Positions 1-12,603 of a DNA stretch of 64,000 bases are shown piece by piece (position 1 is the stretch's first letter; each line of letters opens with the position of its first letter). The stretch comes from Anticarsia gemmatalis. Taxonomy: Eukaryota > Arthropoda > Insecta > Lepidoptera > Erebidae. Below the pieces are notes generated by a model. It worked only from the letters and a program-made list of their open reading frames with translations, ran no database searches and was not told the origin of the DNA. The translations under genes were made by a program, and so were the position numbers. The DNA lies in NCBI RefSeq assembly GCF_050436995.1, contig NC_134755.1, positions 7,627,001-7,691,000 on the forward strand, in the 5' to 3' direction.

Positions 1-3000
1 CGGATCAAACAGATGGTAATATCCTTCCGTTAAACAGATAACCATACTGCAATGTGGATATCTTATAATAACATATCGGAGTCTTCTTAGCACCGCTCTT
101 AAATATTGCTCTAATCTTTTCTCTGGATTTTCGTTGACAACGAGTATCTTTTTAATATTTATGTTGATAAACTTGCCATCGAGAATAACATTTTTGATGA
201 CTCTCTTTTCACAAACGCTGAGATTGGTTGCCTTTTCATGTATTTCAAGGCCTTTCTCTATGCATGTATCCACCATGACTTGACTCCATGTTCTGATAGG
301 ATGCATGGCTGCCATTAACATAGCTATGAGGCTGACGAAATGGCAGGATTTAACATCTGTACTTGGTTTTCTGTCACTAAGTGCGGTTGTTCCTTCTATC
401 CTGTATATGCCATCGACTCGCTGATAACCAACGACTATCGGGCCAGAAGGTATTGAGTCATCAATAGAACTCTTTCTAGACTCATCTTCCTTTGTAATAG
501 TTGTTTTAGATTTTCCGGATTTCGGTCTACGAGTTTCATAATCGTAGTCTTCCGGCAGTTTGTCACGAGGTTCTCTCAACAGCTTCCTTACTAAAATTCT
601 GCTGAGAATAAATTGTTGGTCTTCAGTTTTCCCGTCCTTGTTATACAAGATCCTGAAAAACAAGAAGATAGTAAAGAGATTGCTGCTACTGGTTCCTTCT
701 ATGGTTCATCAATTCACTTGTGAGGATAAAAGAACTAAAACCTAAAATAAATCTAATTTATCTCGAAAATCTTAAAAATATATACAAAAAAATATTTCCC
801 GTAATTACCTGCTCACAAGATCGTGTAACGAACGGAATCGCAAGAAACAAGCTTTCCCAGATTTCCCGCGTTTCACTTCCCTCAAGCCCATCGCATTGCA
901 AGGACTGCCATCGAATAAGTAGTACAGGCCTCCTCTCTTGAAGATCGCACAACTGTAGGTAGCAGTTGTAACCATTCCTCTATCAAATCTGCTGAAGAAT
1001 TTTCGTTCTAACACGTCTTCTAGTTGCCAACTGGGACCCTCACCGACAACGTCAATGTTGGCGTGATAAGCCTGTAAAGTACATCACAGTTTATTATTAG
1101 TAACTTTTACTATCAAGTCGAAGGTTTTAAACCAGGGGACAGGAAATTTCATGCAAGCCAGGCGAAACTGTGTTACTCACTTGATGTCCAATCGCAATTT
1201 TCGGTATAATATGGACTGGAGCAAGTTGAAACTTCTGCTGTTTATTATCATGTAGCCTCTTAGCGGTATCAACCACAAAATTAACGATACTGGAGGTCCA
1301 AGTATTAATAGTATACTTGTACGACGTCACTATTGCCATGATCGCACCAAATGGTAAGATATCCAAGGAGTTTGTGGCACCCGGATCAGAGAGGGCGCTA
1401 CTTCCGCGTACCATCTGCGACCTGTCTGGTAAATCCTTAAAATTACTCGGATTCGCGAGTTCTTGTTCAACATCTACGTCTATTTCGTGTTCTGCTAGGG
1501 GTGGCGTCATTTTTTTGCGAATTTGTCTCAGCTTGAACCTAGCTTGAGCGTCTTGTGTCAGCAGGACACGACGATCCACATTCTTAGGCGGCAGTGTCTG
1601 GACTTCGTCTTCTACAATTTGAATCGGTATTGCCAGCTGAAATGTAAAATATGATTTAGTTCGGGCGACATTTCATATACACAGAAGGATAAAAATTACG
1701 CACATCGGCGTCAAAATCATTCCCAACATCTCTCGTTTAGAAATGTTGCGAATGCGTTTGACGTCTCCAATGTACTTAACAGTTAGCTGCCATTTGGCTT
1801 TTTAAAGTAAAAAGGAAGAAAACGTATTTGTTTTAAATGAGGTGTGTTATAAAATTAAAACCTAATGAAATCGTAAACGCCACCACAGAAGAAGTTACCA
1901 AAAAGTACAAGTATTTTTGAACTAATCTCCAACGTAGTAATAAAACCTACCGGTACTTCAGGTTCAGGTTGCGGGGAGGGCGGCGGAGGTGGCAGCGGTG
2001 GGGGCAACTCCTCTGCTTTCCTTCTCGCCTCCTCCTCTTCAGCCTTACGTCTTTCTTCTTCTTCTTTTCTCGCTTTAGCTGTCTCCTCGTCCTCTTCTTC
2101 TTCTGCGGCTGCTTCTTCCTATAATAATTAAAGGGTAGGTTTTATTTTAATATGAACTGAAAAACTTATTTAGAACGTTAACGCTTTTAATTTTTTTTTA
2201 CAAATAGTATACTTAATACATTTTAAAACAGCTTACCTCTTCCACACCGCCTTCTGGTGGCTGAAAATTAAATCACAAATTAGAAAAGTAAACGACATAA
2301 TAATGCTAAAACGGAAAATAAGGAGAACTACAAAATAAAATCGATTCTGTTGAAATGCATAAATAAATCTTACAGCACATTAGCTTGGTGGCAAGCGAAA
2401 ACAAAGCTGTTTCATAAACAATACCTTTGACACATGAGTTACAATCTTCAATTCTAATTATTATATTCGATCGCAAGATAACAGCTCCTTAATCCTTTAG
2501 CTAATGGTTCCTATAGCTTAAATATCGCAATTATATTTACCACAACAGGTGGCGGGGTAGGCGGTGGGGTGGGCTCTGGGTCCGGGTCGGGCTCCGGGGG
2601 TTCGTTGGTCTTATCTCGAGGCTTCGGCCACGGCGGTACAACTTGCGTCACCGATACCGTCGGCGAGTCCAAGTTCACTGAAAATAAATTTCCGCATGTT
2701 CTTAATTTTTTTACAGGTCTAGATTTGGTAATTTAATTTAGGTGTAATACTTACTTAGTTTATGTTTTAATGCGGTAAATGACTTCAGGTTTGCAAAAAC
2801 TATTTGTAAGCAATTCAATTTCCCCTTACCGTCGTAGAAGCCTAACCACTTAGGACCAAAGCAGGCAATCATACTACTTTAAACACACTTGATTGTAGAT
2901 AAGATATTGATCCATTAAAATTTATTAGTGATAGCACCCATATTTTAGTAGTAGGTATATTTTTGTGCATACTTTACTTACCAACTTTAGGTTCAACACT

Positions 3001-6000
3001 ATTATCATGTTGTTTATATTTCAGTGGTATCGGCGGCAGATAATCTTCTTGTATACTATCCACTAACGATATTATGTCTCCCATCTGTTCTTCGTCAGCT
3101 TGGGGCTAAACAACAAATATTTTTTTTAATCACTAGCTGACCCGCGCAACTTCGCTTGCGTCACATAAGAGAGAATGGGTCATGATTTTTCCCGTTTTTG
3201 TAACATTTTTTATTGGTACTCTGATCCTACTGGTCGTAGCGTGATGATTATTACCTATAGCTTTCCTCAATAAATGGGCTATCTAACACTAAAAGAATTT
3301 TGCAAATCGGACCAGTAGTTCCTGAGATTGGCGCGTTCAAACAGACAAAAAAAAACAAACAAACAAGCAAGCAAACAAACTCTTCAGGTTTATAATATTA
3401 TTATAGATTTTTATGTACGTAAAATATACATAGCTACAAGTCTACTTAATGTGATGAATGATAATGCATTTTAATGCAATAAAGTTTACCGCTTGCGTAC
3501 CGTCGATATAACTGCGAAGAAACCGCACTCAGACTGCAATGTTTTACTTTGGTTCTAATGACAAGTCGCATAAGTTTCATCCTATTTTATGTATATCACA
3601 GTTAAGTTAAGCAATACATTTATACGAGATTTTTTTTTTTTTTTTTTATAGACAACTCCCGCACTAAGAATTGCTCTTGTGTCGCGGGGACTTTTTACAA
3701 ACATACAAACAACGGACACAAAGCACAACCAGACCCGAAACAATTATTTGTGGATCGCACAAATAATTGCTTCGTGTGGGAATCGAACCCACGACCTCCC
3801 GTTGCAGTGGTATCGGCGTGGCGACCTACCCCACTGCGCCACGGAGGCATTTTATCAAGATAATAAGTATAGGTAAAAAGCACTTACCCCATCCTTAGAT
3901 TTAGGTTCAAAATTATCGGCTGGCAGCACGTCGTGAAAGATCTCTTTCCCATCGCCTTGTGCTTGACTCATCGGGAGAACTTTCCGCTTTCCCTTACCAC
4001 CAGGCATTTGTTCATCGCTCAACGTACAAACTAACTGCATCTAGAATATAAATAAAAGTGTTCTTGTGAAGGTAACTATGGTTAACACAATCAGATAGCA
4101 ACAGAAGTCACTAAACAAATTTCTACCAAATCCTGATTTTGTCGAAAATACTCTAAGATTTAATTAACGATTTGCATCCTTTTTACAGATGAATTAGGCC
4201 ACGCTTTACTGAACATTTACATACAAAAAATAAAGAAATCCTTACGAAATCATAGCTTATGTATAACCGCAGTGGCCTTTTAGGCAGCTAGCAGCCTATA
4301 ATCACATTAGGGTAAGGCAATTCTGGGCTTTGAATTATTTTTTATTACTGAAGATATGATTTTTTGTTGATACGGGACGTATGTTGTGCTCTACATTTCC
4401 TGTTACAAGGATGCAGGTAATTAAAAAAAGTAAAACATCTCTTGCAAAGTACTTCAAATTAAATAATGCTTTAACGAACCTTTGGCTGTTTCTTCTTCAA
4501 CTTCAACACTTTAAAAGCGTGTACATAGAACTGGGTTGTAATAGGCAAGTAATCAAAGTTCTTAGATAAACAATCTGCCAATGTTTCGGGATTCAAACCC
4601 ATTATACAACACGCTTTACCAGTCTTCAGTGCTCTCAACCCATCGTTAGTACGCGGGTAAGGATCAAACAGATAATACATGTCTTTTTGCTTCCAAACCG
4701 CGAGTGAATAGTTATTAAACTCCAATATACCACTATTATATTTCTGATTAAAGAACTCTATCAGTCCCGTTTTTATATTTAAGAAACACTCCTTAGGAGT
4801 AAACAATTGTCCTTTTACTCTTTCTCTGTATATGATGATCTCACACGCATACGGACCGACTGTTATTTCATTAGGGATGTTATCAATACTTATGTCGATC
4901 ATTACTTTAGGGTGCACGCAATCAACGTATAATTTATTCCCTAAACGTAGAACCTTGTCTAAGGTCTTCGAAAACCATGTATTTGGCGGTGATATTTTGG
5001 CGTAAGTCATAGCTGCGACAGCTATTGGCAACGCTTGCCTATATTTGGCATCTTCGAAACATCGATCTCCTAAATGCATATTCGCATTAACAATTGCACA
5101 GTTTTCGTTTAAAATTCGGTATCCCATCATAGCTTTTTCTGCTTGTGTAAGTTCTTTATCCGATTCTAAGTCATCATCGACAGTCTCGTCAATCATTTTT
5201 AATACTTTAACAGGCGCTAACACGAATTTTTGATCTTCAAGAACGCTACGAGCTAAAAGAATTTCCGCTACGGACTCCAAATCTTTAATATTCATGATAG
5301 CCGCCTGACCGTTGGCGTAGTTGGAATATGCTCTAGAATCTCTTCCAGCTGGGTCGAAAATATAATAACACACTTTGTCTTTCCAGATGATCACTTTGAG
5401 GACTCTGTCAATTTGAAATAAACAATCATGATGTACAGCTTTTCTGAGAGACATGAACCTTTAGGAATCGCTTATTTTTTAGTATCGTTACTGTATGCTT
5501 CAATACCATAAGTTCCCAACAGGTGCAATACCGCCCCATAAGAGGCGCTGGAGTGATCGTGGGGGTTGGTAGCAGGACCAAAGACAAAATTAAATGACGA
5601 TCAACAAAAAAACATAATTTTGGTGGTATATAAGAATTATGTAGAAGGGGGCGCTAGACCATAAAAGGTTGGGAATCTAGGGAATCTATCTATCTTCTAC
5701 AGTAATGTAAACCAATTTAAAGTCATTTACCTCGACATCATTATACCAGCTCGGTTTTCTCTGAAGAACGCCGCCAATCCTCGACACAAGTTGTATACTG
5801 TAGGATCCAGGGACATCGTGTAGCCCACAATGTCGGGCTCCCCAAGCAACACTTGCATACGTTTACCGTTCAGCACCAACGTTTGTTTCTTGCCGAACGG
5901 TAAAACTTCACAGATACCTTGCACGGCCGAGTGATCGTGGACTTTATCTAAACATTGTAAATACCTACGAAGAGAGACCAATAGCAATTTTTAAGAAATA

Positions 6001-9000
6001 ACTCCTGCGCTTAGAATTGCTCTTGTGCCGCGGGGACTTTTACAAATATACAAACAACGGACACAAGGTACACCCAGATCCGAAACAATTATTTGTGGAT
6101 CGCACAAATAATTGTACTGTGTAGGAATCGAACCCATGACCCTCCCGACGTAATGGCGACATAGCGGTGTGACGACCTAAACCACTGCGCTACGGAGGCA
6201 GTCATGCATTGAACTCATTCTTCACGAATTGGTGGAAACAAGGCAAGTAACTTTAAATAAAGAAGTTCATACATTAAAAATTTTCACAAATTAGAAAGGC
6301 TTTCGTGTCATATTTGATACTTACCATTTGTCACCAGCATCCACTAAAGTATCAATGAGTTTCATGGTCCACTGCTTCGGATGGTAATGAAATGCTAAAC
6401 AATAAGCCATCACGCTCATTGTCAAAGCTTGACGTCCCCTCGATCTTGCACCTATGGTTATAATAAGTATTATTAAAAATAGCTGACTCACGCAACATTG
6501 CTTGCGTCATATAAGAGAGAATGGGTCAAATTTTTCCCCGTTTTTGTAACATTTTTACTGGTACACAGCCTGCTCCTGTCGGTCGTCGCGTAATGATATA
6601 TATAGCCTATAGCCTGCTCCGATAAATGGACTTTCTAACACTGAAAGATTTTTTTAAATCGGACCAATAGTTCCTGAGATTACAGGCTCAAACAAACGAA
6701 CAAACTCTTCAGCTTTATAATATTAGTATAGATTATATAGGCACTTTTAAATATATAAATTAGGACGTTCCTTCTCGTTAATAAGCCCTTATAATATTAC
6801 TTTAGAAAAGAAGACTGTATAAATAATCTTGTTATAGTGAAGCGAAGTTTCCGAAATCCAAAAGGACAGAAATAGAGTTGTTTTAATGAACTAATGGCCG
6901 GATGTGGACATATCTTCTAATTTTAAGTGAGACACAAAAGTATTTCTGTCGTTTCGATACATGTCAAAATGAAAAAGACAGCATGATACACTGAAATTTT
7001 AATAGATTTAAGAGACGATTTTACTACGAATGACAACTGTAACTAATCGGCGTATATAAATATGTAATGTCGCTAGGCATTATGCTTACCAAATTTGCTG
7101 TCGTACATGTTAAAGGATCCAGTAAGGATGCCATAATGTATCTCAGGTTTCCTCTCTTTAGTGCAAGGTAGTACTGTCAGTGAATGCGTTTGTAACATTC
7201 CTTTTTTCAAGTTCATTGGTATTTGTACCTGAAAAAAAAAACAATAATAATCCAGTGGAGTAGAGCTAGTTGTAACGGCTACAACTTTTATTTTTAACCA
7301 ATGCAGTTAAAAACATTGCTCGCCTACTCATCTATGGTTAAGGTACATTATTTATGACTATCTTATGTGTCAGAATTTTACCTAAATAAATTAATGATTA
7401 GATTTTTTACATGACATTTTATAGTAATTATCTGAACTATGGTTTTTAAATCGTAATAGCTAAATACCATTGAGACTGTGCCTTCGAATTGGTATTTAAC
7501 CATTGAGGCTTCAGAGACATTATATTGAGTAAAGAATAATTTTAGACTAACATTTACCATAACTAAGGCTAACTGATACATACAACAAGTTATCTTTCCA
7601 TATCACTTACATGTTCAGGTTTGGGAATTTCATCAAGTCCGCAAAGAGAATCATCATCTTTCAGATGTTTCTGCGTACCTCTGGCTCTTGGTTTCCCGTC
7701 AGTCACACCTAAAGTGGTGTAGGGCAAGTCCTTGGAACCTCTAAAAATAAAAACAATTGAGCATTAGCACAGCAAAGTGTCATCAAATTTTCAAAAATAT
7801 TAGGAAGGTGTGCCCAATTCTGGAGTACACTATGATTCCATATCAATCTGATATGAGAGCCCTGTCTCACAAGGATGCCATGGCGGCGTCGCTGGCTACG
7901 TATCCAGCAGTTAGTATTGAAATGTCACGTTGCCACACGGTCGCCACGTGAGTTAGGTGACATACATTTCGATATTAACTGCTCGGATATGTAGCAAGCG
8001 GCGCCGCCACGGCGTCCTAGTGAGGCAGGGCTCTTATAGATCATAGTTTGCCAATGAGTGCGATATCGCCCGCTGGTGGGCGCTGGAGCTTAGCATAAAG
8101 GGGGGTAGAGGGTCCAAAAACAAATATTAGGAAAAAAATATATAAAAGTAGTACAAATATGATGTAACTGCACTGGATTTTTTTACTAATAAAGGGGCCA
8201 GTAGACATTCAAAGGTTTTAGAAAATGAAGAGTAGTAGAGTTTAAGCTACTATACGAAGTTTAAACTCTACCACTCTATGTACTAAACAATATTATTAAA
8301 TTTAAGCATACCGTTTCTTTTTCTTAGCCTTCCTTTTCAACATTGCTTGATATTTTCTGTAATAAATAACAAATTATTATTAGATGTCTTACCGTTGTTT
8401 TTTGAAACGACAATAAGGTGTTTACTATTTACGTACCGACATTTCTTATTTGTACAAGTCTTTATTGTGCATTTTCTGAAATAATGTAAAATTGTTGTCA
8501 ATTACCTTTTTGATTATGCTTTAATAGTAAATAATATTAACTGTCTTACTTATGTTTCCCGTGTTTTCTGAAACGAGATAAATAAGCTGTATTAAAATGA
8601 AATAAGGGCAAACTGCGCATAGTGGATCGATTTATCATAAACACTACAAGTATAATAAGCCTCTTTCTCTGAATTTTAAAATTAATACTGATCTATAGTA
8701 ACAGCTCGTGACAGATAAGCCCCCGGTTAATCTCATAAACCAAAACTAGATCTTATCGATTGTGACCACAAAAAATTTAATAATTTTACACCCTTTAAAT
8801 CCTTTCAGCTATTTGATCATAAGACCGACATACAGACCGATAATAATATATGCCTAGCAAAGTAATATTCACTTTGAACCAAGCAACCAATTAGCGGCAA
8901 TGAAGGTAAAACTATTAATTTAACTATCTTTACGATTATTGTAATAAAATAGGGTCTTACGTCGGTTTATCTTTGCCAGGCATGTGGACCACATCAGGGA

Positions 9001-11614
9001 CGAAAGTTGCATCCTTATTTATTACTATCCCACTGTGCGGCTTGAACAATCTGAAAATAAATAAACAGGAGATAAAAGAATTAAATTAATAAAATAATCA
9101 TAGAACTATGTACGTATACGTTTACGTAGGTACGTAAGGTAACGTTCATATCTGACGGTAGATGCATCGGGCGTAACATAATTTGTATGGGCTTCGCACG
9201 ACACATCATCGTTTGAGAATGAACGGTCGACTGTTTTTGCTATACATTTGTCATGTTCCGTCAGATATGAACCTTCCCTAAGGCTCCTGTTTCTGATACG
9301 CTGACGTCGATGGTGTGCATCGTCTGTCGCATATTACATAAAAACAACTGCCGCGAACGTCAGTGCTGCTGTGCAGTTGCTTATTTATAAAGTACTAGCT
9401 TTTACCCGCGACTTCGTCCGCTACCTGAATTCTCCCATGGGAATGCGTCATTTAGGGGTAAAAAGTAGCCTATGTCCTTTCTCCATACCAAATTTCATGG
9501 AAATTGGTTTAGTAGTTTAGGCGTGATTGAGTAACAGACAGACAGACGGACAGAGTTACTTTCGCATTTAAATTATTAGTATGGATTGTTTCTTTGTAGG
9601 CTCGACCGACGTCAGCGTAGAAGGAAGAGAAGACTTATGTATACGTGTCCGTAGTGTACGTATAAGAGTATCAAATCTTACTCGTGTCCTGATTTCGGAG
9701 GAAGAGGTGGTCGTACTTCCGCTGGTTTTAGACTTGCTCTCTGAGCTTGTATCACATCACCGCTTGTCTTGGGGCTGGGTACCTAAAACAATCAATATGC
9801 TAACAATATAGATTTTTTAAGTAATATTGGATTCGAGGGGTTTAATAATTGAAAGTCCGAGTGACTTTCCCTTCCTTTTACTGTAAAGGAAAAAATCGTG
9901 AATCGTATGTGATGTGATTTTGCATGCCCGAGGGAAGTCCTCAGCCCGGACTTGGACAGTGGCTGACCCAATGTTAAAGAAAAATAAAACAAAAACGTAA
10001 CCACATTCCTCAATTTATTGGTAAGATATCTAGAAAATAGTTCAATTATTTGTGACTTACATTAAATATAGATGTATCCGAAGCCGTATGCTTGACTACA
10101 GGTATAGGTGTAGGCAACATGATATCCCCTGGCATAAGGTCGTAGTATCGAACTTTTTTCTTGTAAAGAGATCCTTTTCTTTTCTTTTTCATAATGCCAC
10201 CGCCACCGTCCTCTTCATCTGAAGTCGATTCAAAATCAAATCCTCCGAACAAATTCCTGTTGATTAAATAAAAGTTATTTAAACCCTATACAAATACAGG
10301 ACTCAAGGCCTTACCCCTCACGCGTTCGGGACGAGATCCTTACCCAGCAACCGTGGGTGAAAAAAATACTATATAATGCCTTGATTGTTTAACAGTTTTG
10401 ATGATATGAGTGAGGGGTTTTTAAAAAATGCGGCAACGATTTTTTTTTTAAATATAATAGAAATGCACATGATCTCAAAGTTAGTCAAGTGCTCTGTAGC
10501 GTAATTTTCCTCAGCTGATCCTGCTATACCTAGAATAGTGAGTGACTTAGTTCTCTCAAATAACGCCAGGGGCGCTGATCACTTTTATTAATTTTGACTA
10601 AGTATAGCTAGTCATTTGTCAATACTGGTGAGAAATCGACTTACTGCAGGAATATACTTAGCAATAGCCACTTAGCAAAATATTCCAAATCAAGTAAAAA
10701 CGTATTTTATATCTTACTTTAATTTGTCGTCTGCTGATGGAGCTTGGAGAGGGCAATGTCCGATGTATTTCAATCTGGAAAAAATAATGTTAGAGTGGTA
10801 GTTTAGTTACGTTAGCACTCAGCGTTAGCCCGTATTCGTCTCTTTTAGATAATTGAGGGAGTGTCAGAGAGGATAAGTCTACTACGCACGTTTAGATATT
10901 AAAATGATTACCTCGTATGCATAGATGGTGTCATGGGCACGCAAGTATCCCTGAAGTGTGGTGGTTTGAATGGTTTTGTCTTGAAATAGCGTGGTTTTGC
11001 TGCAGCCTTTTTACGTAAGCCTAAAAATAAGTTTTTATAGTTACTAAATATAAATATTTACTTATTGTACCATATTTGCTAAACTATTTTCAACAGGCGT
11101 TCATACCAACTTATTTTAGATCTATTAATATAATAACAATGAAATGTCTTAACTTTTATATTACTGGGACACTTATTTACTTATTTATTTGTATAGGTAC
11201 TTAGATATATTTTTTCTGATTGATGCACTTACTTGGCAGCAAACTTTCAATGGTGAGAGCTTCGATAATTTCAGCAACATCTTTGCAATCTACGTCTTTG
11301 CCTCTTAGTGGCTTGTGTTTCGTAGGTTTTGACGAACACGAACATCCACTGAAAATAATCATGTATCCCATATTATTATATTAAAAGATAAAACTTAAGA
11401 GATAAAAAAAATAATTTATCTTACAATTCTGGTATGATATTGATTATTTACTGTTATATATATTCTGTAAGAGGAAGTTTTTGTTTCAGCAACAGTTCAG
11501 CAATGAGTAATATTTATTTTATCATTGCCACCTTGTATACACAAAGCTTAATCAGTTATAAATAAATATCAAATTGTAGAGCAAACAAAATACTTACTGT
11601 CTTTTTCTTCCCAT
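1..11614 (-). CDS. Unnamed multi-exon gene: tandem degenerate cysteine-protease-like modules (5' part, runs off left edge)
   Basis: I do not recognise this as a named gene. Exons in transcript order: 11614-11598, 11348-11233, 11020-10912, 10774-10718, 10256-10061, 9782-9682, 9050-8961, 8567-8550, 8475-8437, 8356-8312, 7740-7611, 7228-7090, 6451-6325, 5964-5731, 5443-4480, 4040-3888, 3105-2982, 2677-2541, 2260-2237, 2118-1951, 1786-1700, 1636-1181, 1071-809, 652-1. All junctions are GT-AG and in frame, giving 1482 residues (start MGRKRH) with no stop before the edge. Residues 1-330 are basic and low-complexity. Four modules follow: about 335-510, 590-740, 1100-1240 and 1290 onward. Each ends in a Tyr-Tyr-x(1-2)-Phe-Asp strand: YYIFDPAGR, YYLFDPYPR, YYLFDGSPC, YYHLFDP. 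Module 1 opens with HYGILTGSF...RGRQA, like the Cys-site region of tegument-type deubiquitinases, but with Ala where Cys is expected. A Pro/Glu-rich linker (about 795-1015) separates modules 2 and 3. Homology to that fold is inference; repetition and exon chain are direct. Confidence 0.85.
3132..3408 (+). repeat. Family-A dispersed repeat, copy 1
   Basis: Starts CTAGCTGACCCGCGCAACTT and ends in an AAAC-type run plus a CTTCAG...TATAATATTATTATAG tail. It lies in an intron of the unnamed left-hand gene. Seven copies of this non-autonomous family occur in the window. Confidence 0.85.
3638..3850 (-). repeat. tRNA-headed SINE, copy 1
   Basis: Read on the minus strand: a tRNA-like head with A box TGGCGCAGTGG and B box GGTTCGATTCC, a body ending CGCGGGAGTTGTC-like, and a poly(A) tail (T run at 3632-3649). 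Intronic in the unnamed gene, ending close to exon 4040-3888. Confidence 0.9.
5998..6202 (-). repeat. tRNA-headed SINE, copy 2 (degraded)
   Basis: Same family as 3638-3850 but more diverged and without a clear A tail. It lies about 35 bp from the acceptor side of exon 5964-5731 of the unnamed gene. Confidence 0.85.
6480..6734 (+). repeat. Family-A dispersed repeat, copy 2
   Basis: More diverged at its head (GCTGACTCACGCAACATTGC). Intronic in the unnamed gene. Confidence 0.8.
7856..8034. mobile_element. Foldback MITE-like palindrome
   Basis: Left arm AGAGCCCTGTCTCACAAGGA pairs with right arm ending GTGAGGCAGGGCTCT. Pairing continues inward for about 80 bp with mismatches. Intronic in the unnamed gene. 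Confidence 0.7.
8312..8567 (-). other. Run of three micro-exons (18, 39 and 45 nt) in the unnamed gene
   Basis: Exons 8567-8550, 8475-8437 and 8356-8312 are flanked by clear acceptor and GT donor sites, all with the same codon phase, so each can be skipped without shifting the frame. Together they encode a Lys- and Cys-rich strip: KHGKHK, then CTIKTCTNKKC, then a stretch ending KRKAKKKK that would work as a nuclear localisation signal. Every one begins with AAAA after the acceptor AG, as if they arose by duplication. A further 24-nt micro-exon (PPEGGVEE) lies at 2260-2237. Confidence 0.75.
9143..9280. mobile_element. Foldback segment with TTCATATCTGACGG ends
   Basis: GTTCATATCTGACGG near 9147 is repeated in inverse (CCGTCAGATATGAAC) near 9258-9272, enclosing about 110 bp. 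Probably a small MITE. Confidence 0.55.
9402..9580 (+). repeat. Family-C dispersed repeat, diverged copy 1
   Basis: Head ACCCGCGACTTCGTCCGCTA, body with AAAAAGTAGCCTATGTCC, end with AGACAGACGGACAGAGTTAC and TATTAGTATGGATT. It appears inserted inside a foldback segment (9290-9640). Confidence 0.75.
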
Positions 11615-11982
11615 TTTTTATTATTCTATATATTTTTTTATTTTTTACAATTTAATAAAAATACAAACAAATACAAATAATTTTGAGTGAAGTTTGTGTC
11701 TTTTTATGACAGATGGTATATTCGAATTTTAAGCAAAATAAATCAAGTAGGTTTGATGAGTAGCTTATGTGCCTCCTTTAATCTATGACATCTAGGTAAA
11801 ACAGAAAAGTGTACAAAGAACAAGCTACATTTTATTAAGATAGTTTTGTGGTGTGTGCAGTTTTCATAGGTATGGTACTTTTAACTTTATTACTTGTTCA
11901 TGATAATAGCTTCTGTCTTTCGATCTAACTCTGTTGAATGTTTTTTTAAACTATATTTCTCGCACGCATTGTTACTCTTGTA

Positions 11983-11990
11983 TGACGTCA
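11983..11990. promoter_or_regulatory. CRE palindrome TGACGTCA upstream of the unnamed gene
   Basis: Perfect 8-bp CREB/ATF/bZIP site about 370 bp upstream of the start codon at 11614. The same octamer occurs at 14777-14784 and 16496-16503 in CpG-rich islands. Its role is inferred from position only. Confidence 0.4.
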
Positions 11991-12570
11991 TCGTTACTTT
12001 TGCAAACACACGAACATCGTACTTAAAGTCAAGCTAGTCCTAAAAACGGCTAAAACAACAGTTATTGATAACATCAATATTTTTATCATGTCAGTAACGA
12101 ATTTATGTGACCATAGATGTCGTAATTGTGCTAATACATTTTTGAGCTGTGAGAACTTCCAATAATCGTAATCGTAATCCAATAATCGTATTCCGTAAAA
12201 AATGTAAAAATCATAATATTTGTGAGTCAAAAAAAGACAATTTTATAGACCAACAACAATATAATATGAAATCCAAGCCTATTTACAGGAAAATATCATC
12301 ATAAATCATTAAAACATAAACATTAGAATATGGAATGATACTGTTCATAAATAGAACTTAAAAAAAAAACTAAATAAAGAAACATTATTAGCCATGACCA
12401 AAACAAAACTTCTAGAATTTATTCTTATGAAAGAGGCCAAATTCAATGGTTTAACTTATTTTTTTTATCACTTATGCAAATGTACAGTCACACTTAACAC
12501 AGGACTGGTCAAAGATTTTTATGGGGCACAATGTGTTTCTTACACATCACCCAAGACATATGCTACATTA

Positions 12571-12576
12571 TTTATT
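12571..12576 (-). terminator. Likely poly(A) signal of RNF181
   Basis: Minus-strand AATAAA (tttatt on the plus strand) about 30 nt past the TGA stop of RNF181. It is the first canonical hexamer downstream; use is inferred. Confidence 0.4.
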
Positions 12577-12603
12577 ATTTTAATTATATGCTTTCACAAA
12601 TAA

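Noticed and set aside
1798..1799. Alternative acceptor for exon 1786-1700 of the unnamed gene
   Set aside because: Using this AG gives a stop within five codons; the AG 11 nt further in keeps the frame.
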